The notes under the pieces are model-generated. The model was not told the origin of the DNA and did no database searches. It worked only from the letters and a program-made list of their open reading frames with translations. Shown in pieces: positions 1 to 7,250 of a stretch of 64,000 bases of DNA. The stretch's first letter is position 1; each line of letters starts with the position of its first letter. The translations under genes and the position numbers were made by a program. Source of the DNA: DAOMNO01 sp035443885 (GTDB taxonomy: Bacteria; Planctomycetota; Phycisphaerae; Phycisphaerales; SM1A02); the NCBI GenBank assembly GCA_035443885.1, contig DAOMNO010000001.1, positions 248,001 through 312,000 on the forward strand, in the 5' to 3' direction.

Positions 1-316
1 CCGGTGCTTGATTGCCGCAGTGACCGACGCAACTGTTCGGATTGCCGCCGCCACCACAATGCGGCAATTGCGGACACGCAGCACATGAATCTGGGCAGCA
101 ATCACCTTGAGCATGGCACTCAGCATCGCACCAGCAGCCGCCAGCAGCTTGGTTTCCACAGTTACCAGCACAACTGTTCGGATTGCCACCGCCACCGTTT
201 GGATTGCATCCGCCGCATGTCGCATGTTTGTTGGCGCAGCAATCTGCAAACAAGCAGCAGCCCTCATCGCACCAGCACTGTTGTGCCGGGCTGCCGCCAC
301 AGAAACCCACACAACT
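1..316 (-). repeat. Tandem 47-residue somatomedin-B-like cysteine repeats inside the subtilase gene
   Basis: Three units start at 316, 175 and 34, a constant 141-bp (47-codon) period. The third is cut by the window edge. Units 1 and 2 have the cysteine order C-x3-C-x7-C-x-C-x3-C-x5-CC followed by one or two more Cys, with signatures such as CWCD and GDCCPD. Glycine/asparagine-rich linkers (GGGGNPN) separate them. This spacing closely follows the eukaryotic somatomedin B domain, a disulfide knot. Confidence 0.8.
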
Positions 317-1918
317 CGCAGGCGGTATGGCACCCGCCTGTACGCCGAAGAGTACCTCACCACCAACGCTGGTCATGATGATGGGCTGATTCAGATCGCC
401 CGTAAAGTTTGAAGTGCCGGGGAAGAAGGCTACCGGAGCCTGGGGCCACAATTGCGCACTTGCAAATGCGGCGTCCAATGTTCGGAACGGTTGTCGATAA
501 CTGCCGATCCCCTCTGCAGGATTTCCCAGGAGATTGACATAGACTCTGATCGCCGCGGCAATATCGAGCGTTCCGCCGGTCAACGTCTTTCCCTGCAAGG
601 ACTGCAACGGACGCGATGATTCTAGTATCTTTGCCTTCACAACAGTCCATGACAGCTGCTCGTTGTAGAGCGATTGAACCATCGCTACCGCACCGGCTAC
701 ATGGGGGCACGCCATCGAAGTGCCAGGCTTGAAGTCATAATTATGACCCGGACCGACGGTACTCAGTATATTGAACTCCTGTGGCCCCTGCCCAAAGCCG
801 CCCGGTGCCGCGAGATCAACCGAAACAATGCCATAGTTAGAAAATGATGAAAGCTGATCATTGTGATTAATTGATGCCACTGAAATGATGTTGTCCAAAT
901 CATAGGACGCTGGATAGATGTGTTGCACATCAATGTTCATGCCATGATTGTGCGCCGCCACAACAAACACGTGATTTTTATCCTGAGCCTGCCCGGCTAA
1001 AATCGCGTTATACATTGTTTGCTGGTACTGGGGACCGCCCCAACTGTTATTTGAGACACGGATATTGTTGTCGAGCGCCATCAGCAGCGCTTCTGGCATT
1101 CCGTGAAAGAAGCATTGAGGCATGGAGCCTCCGACTTTCATGGCCACGATAGCAGCGTCCCACATGACTCCTGCGACACCGATCCCATTATTTCCTCGCC
1201 CTGCAATGGTCCCCGCGACATGTGTCCCGTGCCATCCAGAAGGGCATTGTTGAGGCCCGGCTTCATCGCTGGGGTCAGGCGTATTAGTTCCAAAATTCCA
1301 TCCGCCAACATAGTTCTGCACAAGGTCTGGGTGACTCGTAACAATACCGGTATCAATCACTGCGATCGATTTGTTCGGGCTGCCGGTGTAGTACTGCCAC
1401 GCTTGCGGCGCTCGCGCATTTTGCATACCCCAGAGAAGTCCAAGAAATGGATCATTGGGATACAAAGAAGCTGGCTCTGCTGCATAATCCGGCTCAGCAT
1501 ATACGACACGCTCATCATCAAGATATGCGTGAATAGCCTCCAGTTCGCGGCCAGGCGCCACTTCTACTTTGATCAATCCGGGAATCACATTAGACTGCCA
1601 CCTGATGTTATATACACCGGCACGCAGATTGGCGATCGTCACATCCACGGCATTGGCCTCAGGTCGAAACTGAACATAAATGCGACCGGGATCATGGGGT
1701 GCCTGCTGACCTATTTCGCGAAAAAATGACTTGGGCCTCATATGCTTTGGATTGTCGAACACCTGCCGCCAGTACTCGCGCGTTTCCTGATCGAAAGCAA
1801 TCACTTCCGGTACAACGCGCTGCGCGGATGCACTCGTCGTCAAACCGACGAGCACCATCAGCATCAGCACGAGCTGAAGCAACCCGACACGATGTTTCGA
1901 TTTGAATGTGAATAGCAT
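1..1918 (-). CDS. Secreted subtilisin-like (S8) serine protease with somatomedin-B-like C-terminal repeats; 3' end outside window
   Basis: The reading frame is open from the ATG at 1918 to the window edge, so the C-terminus is missing. GAGGAG lies 8 nt before the ATG. The protein starts with a signal peptide (about residues 1-32, ending ASAQ). A propeptide-like region follows (about 78-145), then a peptidase S8 domain with the Asp of AVIDTG (about D189), the His of WHGTHVAG (about H229) and the Ser of GTSMACPHVAG (about S400). After a linker come glycine- and cysteine-rich repeats. It is predicted to be an exported protease, activated by removal of the propeptide. The gene upstream on the same strand ends 44 nt away, so the two may be co-transcribed. 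The protease assignment is firm from the complete triad. The role of the repeats is inference: they could anchor the enzyme or bind a partner. Confidence 0.93.
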   Translation of the reverse strand, partial: MLFTFKSKHRVGLLQLVLMLMVLVGLTTSASAQRVVPEVIAFDQETREYWRQVFDNPKHMRPKSFFREIGQQAPHDPGRIYVQFRPEANAVDVTIANLRAGVYNIRWQSNVIPGLIKVEVAPGRELEAIHAYLDDERVVYAEPDYAAEPASLYPNDPFLGLLWGMQNARAPQAWQYYTGSPNKSIAVIDTGIVTSHPDLVQNYVGGWNFGTNTPDPSDEAGPQQCPSGWHGTHVAGTIAGRGNNGIGVAGVMWDAAIVAMKVGGSMPQCFFHGMPEALLMALDNNIRVSNNSWGGPQYQQTMYNAILAGQAQDKNHVFVVAAHNHGMNIDVQHIYPASYDLDNIISVASINHNDQLSSFSNYGIVSVDLAAPGGFGQGPQEFNILSTVGPGHNYDFKPGTSMACPHVAGAVAMVQSLYNEQLSWTVVKAKILESSRPLQSLQGKTLTGGTLDIAAAIRVYVNLLGNPAEGIGSYRQPFRTLDAAFASAQLWPQAPVAFFPGTSNFTGDLNQPIIMTSVGGEVLFGVQAGAIPPASCVGFCGGSPAQQCWCDEGCCLFADCCANKHATCGGCNPNGGGGNPNSCAGNCGNQAAGGCWCDAECHAQGDCCPDSCAACPQLPHCGGGGNPNSCVGHCGNQAP

Positions 1919-1962
1919 ATCTTGCACTCCTCATGGATGGTTCGTGTCATCAATGCATTCAC

Positions 1963-3495
1963 TTACTGCAATGAAACAAGCACCAGCACCATCCCACGTT
2001 CGCCTTCAGCGAGTCGCGTCATGGCCTTTCCGATGATCGCGCCATCACGGCGATCACGATCGATAGCCTTCATGGCGTGGCCCGGCATATCTGATGTCGT
2101 CAGAAGATCGCCCGGCTCAATCGCACCGGCGAAAGCATCTGCCAGCACATACACGCGCCCGGTCAGCGCAACTGGGTACTGGCCATCTGCTTCCGTCCCC
2201 TCTTGCCCCATCTCCATGCCACTGTTGATGCCGTTCGCACCGCTGATGATCCCCGCGACCGTACGGTCGTAGGCACGCGTGCTGGGCACGAGTTTGCCGG
2301 GGTTCGCTGGATCGATGCAAACCACCATGCCCGGCATCGGTTCTGCATCATCAAGATCGGCAACGTCAAAACGCTCGGACAGATCGGAGCCACCCATGAT
2401 GCGAAGCACGTTTGTGCGCGTCGTGCCGACAACATGCAGTTTGTCCACTGGATTTGAAGTACCGATGCCGACATTACCTGAGAAATAATTACGCCCGCCT
2501 TCAAACCAGCCCGCGTAGCCGTTTGCGCTGTTGGTGCGGCCCCAGACGCCTCTGCTCGTACCCGTGCCCGCTGTGGCATGGCCATACACTGCTGTGCCAG
2601 CAGGTGACGAGTTGAGCGCGTGCACAGCCCGCGTAGAGCCTGAACCTGCCATTGCTTTCACCTCGACAGCAGTTCCCGCAGTGCTTCGGGTCTCGAAGTA
2701 CGCAGCGCGCGCGGTTCCAGCCGTATTCGGATTCTCAACGTGCAAAACGCGATTGGCATTGCCGCGGCGAATGTGAAGCTGATACTGCGGGTTGTTGAGG
2801 CCGAGACCGACTCGATCCGATGTCGTCCAAATGCGCCCGTTGTTGCATGTCCAGCAGTTCGGTGAACCAAAGCCGCCCTGAGTGGATGCTGGCATGTAAT
2901 AACCGCCGTGCGGGTTCAGGCCGGGAGCGCCCTCATGGCCACCGACATTGTCGCCGGTTCCGGGGCTGCGGCTGTCAGGCCGTACTGACCGTGCAGGCCG
3001 TGGGGTCAACGTCTGCCGCACAGTACCATCGGCCTCATCACCTGCGTTGGCGTCGTCCATCTCCTCGTCCACATCTCCGTGGTCGAACTCCTCGTGGATG
3101 AATTCCTGAACCACAGCACTGCTGAGAAGTTGTCGCGGTCTAAGTGGAATGCCCTCAATCACAATCTCAAGCCACATGTCCTTCGCTCCCCGCCCAGCAA
3201 CCGGGGTCTGAAAGTCCAAGCTGACCATAAAGAGACCTTCAACCACTCGAAGGTCATCAATGGTCAGTCGAGGGCCGATCTGGTCAACCCCCTCTGGCGA
3301 CCCGAACAGAACGAAGTCAACGGCGATCTCGCCGGTGAATGGTTCATCCTGAAACATCAACTCACCCCAGTAGTTGAAGCTGGTATCGTCCGCCTTGTTT
3401 TCCACGCCATCCAACTTGGCTGGCGTATATGCTGCCAGCACACTGACCAGAATCGCCACCGCCAATACGGCCATCGCTGTCGTCCACCTGTTCAT
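1963..3495 (-). CDS. Secreted protein with tail-fibre-like VGIGT repeats
   Basis: A 510-residue exported protein. The ATG at 3495 is chosen over an upstream in-frame ATG because AGGAGG lies 5-6 nt before it and a signal peptide follows directly (about residues 5-25, ending VLAAYTPA). The first 150 residues resemble a divergent copy of the N-terminal domain found in the proteins at 27808-29625 and 29622-32204 (MWLEIxIEGxxLxPRQ). An acidic linker follows, then beta repeats with GVWGRTNSANGYAGWF and NVGIGTSNPVDKLHV, typical of trimeric fibres and planctomycete surface proteins. The last 130 residues (GGSDLSERFDV onward) form a conserved C-terminal domain seen with such repeats. It may be co-transcribed with the protease downstream. 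Function unknown; a surface or matrix fibre is likely. Confidence 0.85.
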   Translation of the reverse strand: MNRWTTAMAVLAVAILVSVLAAYTPAKLDGVENKADDTSFNYWGELMFQDEPFTGEIAVDFVLFGSPEGVDQIGPRLTIDDLRVVEGLFMVSLDFQTPVAGRGAKDMWLEIVIEGIPLRPRQLLSSAVVQEFIHEEFDHGDVDEEMDDANAGDEADGTVRQTLTPRPARSVRPDSRSPGTGDNVGGHEGAPGLNPHGGYYMPASTQGGFGSPNCWTCNNGRIWTTSDRVGLGLNNPQYQLHIRRGNANRVLHVENPNTAGTARAAYFETRSTAGTAVEVKAMAGSGSTRAVHALNSSPAGTAVYGHATAGTGTSRGVWGRTNSANGYAGWFEGGRNYFSGNVGIGTSNPVDKLHVVGTTRTNVLRIMGGSDLSERFDVADLDDAEPMPGMVVCIDPANPGKLVPSTRAYDRTVAGIISGANGINSGMEMGQEGTEADGQYPVALTGRVYVLADAFAGAIEPGDLLTTSDMPGHAMKAIDRDRRDGAIIGKAMTRLAEGERGMVLVLVSLQ

Positions 3496-3767
3496 GGTTG
3501 CCTCCTGCGGTTGAAAAAATGGTTGCCAAGCCCGCAAATAGGCCATGGCTTTCAATTGCCGGAATGGATTACTGGCCTTGGCGATTGGATTAGCCGACGA
3601 CTTTGCAATTTTTTGGTCCCCCCTCTCTCGTCTCTCGTCCAACGACTGCCTCAAGAAGGCCTTGCGTCTTGCAGCCTTGTTACGGCGTGGTAAGATCAAT
3701 AATGCCCCACTCGATCAAGCCAGCTCTCGCCGATATCGACATTGATCTTGATTTTTCGAGGTCTTCG

Positions 3768-5654
3768 ATGGCTGGCGGTCGCTCCGCAAGGCGAACTGAC
3801 CGCGAACCGCCCGCAGCGGATACACGAAACCCCAGCTTCCTGAGCAGGTTCGGCAAGTCTGACATGCCGGGCGAAGCGACCGAGTTCTTCTCGCCCATGC
3901 CAAAGGGCTACCAGAAAGGTCGCCACAGCTATGTCGTTGTGCTCGGTACGGTGATGAGCGGGCTTGGCAAGGGAATCTTCTCTTCCTCGCTTGCGAAGCT
4001 GATGAAGGACAAAGGCCTGTCGGTCGCGCCCATCAAACTCGAAGGCTACCTCAACATCGACTCTGGCACACTCAACCCGTACCGACACGGCGAAGTATTC
4101 GTGCTCGACGACGGCACCGAGTGCGACATGGACCTTGGCACGTACGAGCGAATGCTCGATCAGAACCTGTCTCGGCAGAACTTCGCCACAAGCGGGCAGA
4201 TTTACACCGAAATTCTCGAACGCGAACGCCGTGGCGCCTATCTCGGCCGCGATGTGCAGATGATCCCGCATGTAACGGGTGAGGTGAAGTATCGCATCCG
4301 CAAGCTGGCGATGACTGGCGGCACAGACGGCGGACCAGCCGATGTTGTCTTCATTGAAGTCGGCGGCACCGTAGGCGATTACGAAAACGGCTTCTACATT
4401 GAAGCCCTTCGGGAACTCGCCTTCGAAGAAGGACCGCATTCGACATGCTTCGTCGCCCTGACGTACATCATTGAGCCGGAAATTCTCGGCGAGCAAAAAT
4501 CCAAAGCCGCACAACTTGGCATCAAGCGATTGATGGAAGCTGGCATTCAGCCGCACATCCTCGCCTGTCGCGCACACCAGCGCGTAACAGACACCGTGAT
4601 GCAGAAAGTCGCGATGTTCTCCAACGTGCCGATCAACCGTGTGTTCTCACTACATGACCGCGAATCGATCTACACGATTCCAGAAGCGATGCGCGCTGAG
4701 GGGCTTGATAGAGAAGTTCTGTCGATTTTGAACCTGCACGGCAAGGTCAACTTCGCACACGAAGATGAAGCGCGCAGACGATGGAACGATTTTGCAGCAA
4801 GAATCACCGCACCAAGAAAATACCACATCACCATCGGCGTGCTGGGCAAGTACGCATCGCTTCGTGACGCCTACGCATCCATTGACAAAGCCATCGAACA
4901 CGCTTCCACGCAGCTTTCCGCGCATGTTGAGCTGAAGTGGCTCGACACATCAGAAATCACACGGGACAACGTCGCCAAGACGCTCGGCAACGGGGCAGTG
5001 GATGGCGTGATCGTGCCCGGTGGATTCGGCGAGCGCGGCGTGGAAGGCAAGATCGCCTGCGTTGAGTTCGTGCGAACGCACGGCATCCCATACCTTGGCA
5101 TCTGCCTCGGATTTCAGGTCGCTGTCATTGAATACGCTCGCAACGTACTCAACCTTGCAGACGCCCACTCCACGGAGTTCAACCCGGAAACATCCGCGCC
5201 GGTCATCGCTGAACTGCCGGAACAGAAGAAAATTGAAGGTCTCGGCGGAACCATGCGACTCGGCGCTCAGGATGTGCTTATCGAGCCGGAGTCGCTGGCC
5301 AGTTTCCTCTTCGGCGGCCAACATGCGGTGCGTGAACGTTTCCGCCATCGCTATGAGGTCGAGCCTGCGTTCATCGATCAATTGACTGCTGCGGGTTTGC
5401 GTTTTTCTGGTCGCCATCCTGAGCAGCCGATCATGCAGGTGGTGGAACTGCCGACAGATGTACATCCATATTTCATCGGAGCGCAGTTCCACCCTGAACT
5501 GACCAGCCGACCGCTCTCGCCTCAACCCATGTTCATGGGCTTGGTCGCAGCGTCCATCGCCCGAACAGAACAAGGACGTAATCTGACAGACGAGGTGGCC
5601 CGATGGCTTGCGCCGAAGCATGCCATGCCTGCCGCTGCTGGCAAGCGACCATAA
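3768..5654 (+). CDS. pyrG: CTP synthase (glutamine-hydrolysing)
   Basis: It makes CTP from UTP, ATP and glutamine in the cytoplasm. The N-terminal synthetase domain has the P-loop-like GTVMSGLGKG and HGEVFVLDDGTECDMDLG, including the metal- and CTP-sensing acidic residues. The C-terminal class I amidotransferase domain has the oxyanion segment GGFGERG, the nucleophile Cys in GICLGFQ and the His/Glu pair in QFHPE. The start is uncertain. ATG 3768 has GAGG 6 nt upstream, giving 628 residues. ATG 3897 (585 residues) would match the usual family length of about 545 better but has no SD, and an ATG at 3702 is also open. The sequence is a divergent variant (GTVMSG in place of the usual GGVVSS). Confidence 0.93.
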   Translation: MAGGRSARRTDREPPAADTRNPSFLSRFGKSDMPGEATEFFSPMPKGYQKGRHSYVVVLGTVMSGLGKGIFSSSLAKLMKDKGLSVAPIKLEGYLNIDSGTLNPYRHGEVFVLDDGTECDMDLGTYERMLDQNLSRQNFATSGQIYTEILERERRGAYLGRDVQMIPHVTGEVKYRIRKLAMTGGTDGGPADVVFIEVGGTVGDYENGFYIEALRELAFEEGPHSTCFVALTYIIEPEILGEQKSKAAQLGIKRLMEAGIQPHILACRAHQRVTDTVMQKVAMFSNVPINRVFSLHDRESIYTIPEAMRAEGLDREVLSILNLHGKVNFAHEDEARRRWNDFAARITAPRKYHITIGVLGKYASLRDAYASIDKAIEHASTQLSAHVELKWLDTSEITRDNVAKTLGNGAVDGVIVPGGFGERGVEGKIACVEFVRTHGIPYLGICLGFQVAVIEYARNVLNLADAHSTEFNPETSAPVIAELPEQKKIEGLGGTMRLGAQDVLIEPESLASFLFGGQHAVRERFRHRYEVEPAFIDQLTAAGLRFSGRHPEQPIMQVVELPTDVHPYFIGAQFHPELTSRPLSPQPMFMGLVAASIARTEQGRNLTDEVARWLAPKHAMPAAAGKRP

Positions 5655-5749
5655 ACGGCGTTTTGCTGATTGTGCAAAGTGAGTCGCTTTGATCCAATGC
5701 GGCTGCTACGCTGATCTGGTCCTCTTTTTCAAGAAATGGAGATTGAATC

Positions 5750-6028
5750 ATGAAGAACAACAAGAGTATCGTCGTGCTGCTCACCATCATTGCTGCGCTG
5801 CTTGCAGGCAACCTGATCGTCGTGTCTGCCAGCCCGAGCTGGGCGCAGGACCGGCCGCAGCGTCCCACCGATGGCGACCGTCCCACTCGTCCGCAGGTTG
5901 ACCGCCCGGATGGCGAGCGCCCTGTGCGCCCGCAAGCTGCACGCCGCTGCGTCGGTATCACCTCGGTTGGCAGCCTTCTGTACGTTGCCTTCGATGACGG
6001 CACAATCGAGCGTCGCGAAGCTCGGTGA
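5750..6028 (+). CDS. Small exported Pro/Arg-rich protein of unknown function
   Basis: 92 residues. GGAG precedes the ATG by about 8 nt. A clear signal peptide (about residues 1-32, ending PSWA-QD) is followed by a low-complexity stretch of short RPTDGDRP-type repeats rich in Pro, Arg and Asp. A short conserved-looking tail comes last (CVGITSVGSLLYVAFDDGT), which could form a small beta unit. It sits 95 nt downstream of pyrG on the same strand and may have its own promoter. I do not recognise a family. Confidence 0.75.
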   Translation: MKNNKSIVVLLTIIAALLAGNLIVVSASPSWAQDRPQRPTDGDRPTRPQVDRPDGERPVRPQAARRCVGITSVGSLLYVAFDDGTIERREAR

Positions 6029-6089
6029 TCTTTTCCCGCCGCTTTTTGCGGTGACTGAACGAATGTGACTCGCCACAGCCCCGTGCGGC

Positions 6090-6117
6090 TTGACCGCGCG
6101 GGGCCATGGCGTACACT
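6090..6117 (+). promoter_or_regulatory. sigma70-type promoter of tRNA-Met
   Basis: TTGACC at 6090-6095 and TACACT at 6112-6117, with a 16-bp spacer. The predicted start falls a few bases before the tRNA 5' end at 6129. The -35 lies within a strong GC hairpin (6078-6104, 11-bp stem with one wobble pair), which may end transcription from upstream. Confidence 0.65.
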
Positions 6118-6128
6118 GCCACGATTCA

Positions 6129-6202
6129 GCCGATATAGCTCAGCTGGTTAGAGCGGAGGATTCATAAACCTCAGGTCGGTGGTTCGAGTCCACCTATCGG
6201 CA
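6129..6202 (+). tRNA. tRNA-Met (anticodon CAT)
   Basis: 74-nt cloverleaf. The 7-bp acceptor stem pairs GCCGATA with TATCGGC, the discriminator is A, the D arm is GCTC/GAGC, the anticodon loop is TTCATAA, and the T arm is GGTGG-TTCGAGT-CCACC. The anticodon stem has one A-A mismatch next to the loop. CAT could also be a lysidine-modified Ile2 tRNA; an elongator Met is more likely, but sequence alone does not settle it. CCA is not encoded. Confidence 0.93.
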
Positions 6203-6512
6203 TTTCCTCGCTTGTGCACAGGAGCGCGGGTTCGCGCGAAGTGCTGCAAGCCCCTGTCTCTCTGGGCTACTGCACATCCGCACACTTTTTGTCCCTCATT
6301 TCCTGCGCTGGTTTTTGTGCGCTTGTTGCGCCGGATTCCGCGTCGCGCCATCAGACCGCATCGCCGAAACTCGCATAAGGCGCATCAGTTGGTTGCAGAA
6401 GGTACACACCTTTCCCCCTCAAACTGATCCACTCCAGAGTACCACTCTGAATCTGGATCAGTCTGAGGGGGAGACTTCATGGATGCGGCCACGAGCCTCA
6501 GTCCGAGGCGGT
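6203..6512. other. Intergenic region between tRNA-Met and a convergent gene
   Basis: No credible gene. The only structure seen is the long inverted repeat at 6414-6471, listed separately. The short open frames here have no start signals and overlap the tRNA antisense. Confidence 0.6.
6414..6471. repeat. Long imperfect inverted repeat with a nested hairpin
   Basis: Two 18-nt arms (6414-6431 and 6454-6471), one reading CCCCCTCAAACTGATCCA, are complementary with one mismatch. The 22-nt loop contains a second 5-bp hairpin (CAGAG/CTCTG). There is no T tract on either side, so it is not a classical rho-independent terminator. It may be a bidirectional transcription barrier between convergent genes, or a REP/MITE-like element. 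Confidence 0.7.
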
Positions 6513-7181
6513 TTAGGGATACGGTCCCCAGGCACCGAGCAGGATGAGCAGATCAAGCACATCAACCGTTCCATCACAGTTGAGGTCTGCAGCACACGCA
6601 CCTCGCATCGGACATACGCCCCAGTTCCCAAGCAGGTACAGGAGATCGAGCACATCAACGGTGCCAGACTCGTTGAAGTCAGGCGATGGCTGATCCTCAG
6701 CAAGGCCAATGAGCATGACATCGGGCACATCGTTGCCATCAGGATCGGTAATGCGACTCGGCGGATTGTGCGGCCTGAACACCACCGAGGTAACACATCC
6801 GTTGGCAAGCGACTGGAATGTCAATGATGCCAACAGCGAATCGTTCGATGTCGGCAGTTGACCGATAAATGGATTGATGCCCGAAGCAATATCGATGTGC
6901 TCGCCGTCAGCACGAATCGGCGAAATGATCGCCAGCCCAAACGGCGTCGATGTGTAGCTTCCGCTCACAAACGCAAGTCTTTGCGAATCGAAACGCAGGA
7001 AGCCCTGAAAGCCCGCTGCAAGCGTCTTGTCGAGGTCGCGCATGTGAACTTGAATGACGACGAAGTCGCCCACGTTCGCGAACTCCGAACCTGGAGCAGG
7101 CTTCAAAAGAAGGACCGGGTCAGCTGCTGCGGAGGCAGCCATACAGGCGGTCAACAATGAGAGGGCGATCCAGGTCTTCAC
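6513..7181 (-). CDS. Secreted cohesin-like/dockerin-like protein
   Basis: 222 residues, starting with GTG at 7181; AGGAGAG lies about 7 nt upstream. A signal peptide (about 1-20, ending ASAAA-DP) is followed by a cohesin-like beta sandwich (about 22-160: VGDFVVIQVHMRD, FQGFLRFDSQRLAFVSG). At the C-terminus are two Ca-binding dockerin-like motifs, DFNESGTVDVLDLLYLLGNW and DLNCDGTVDVLDLLILLGAW. Both partner modules are in one chain, so self-association or chaining is possible (inference). The same C-terminal motif recurs at 26346-27167 and 27330-27749. Confidence 0.88.
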   Translation of the reverse strand: MKTWIALSLLTACMAASAAADPVLLLKPAPGSEFANVGDFVVIQVHMRDLDKTLAAGFQGFLRFDSQRLAFVSGSYTSTPFGLAIISPIRADGEHIDIASGINPFIGQLPTSNDSLLASLTFQSLANGCVTSVVFRPHNPPSRITDPDGNDVPDVMLIGLAEDQPSPDFNESGTVDVLDLLYLLGNWGVCPMRGACAADLNCDGTVDVLDLLILLGAWGPYP

Positions 7182-7250
7182 AGGTTCTCTCCTAAAAGAT
7201 CGATGGCACGTTTATCTTGCCTCAGCGATGCGTACGAAGGGCTGGTGTTC

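Noticed and set aside
6148..6351. 67-codon ORF antisense to tRNA-Met
   Set aside because: It is the reverse complement of the tRNA (RWTRTTDLRFMNPPL), a well-known type of false gene.
6414..6471. Rho-independent terminator
   Set aside because: Stem is strong but no T tract follows on either strand, so it was listed as an inverted repeat only.
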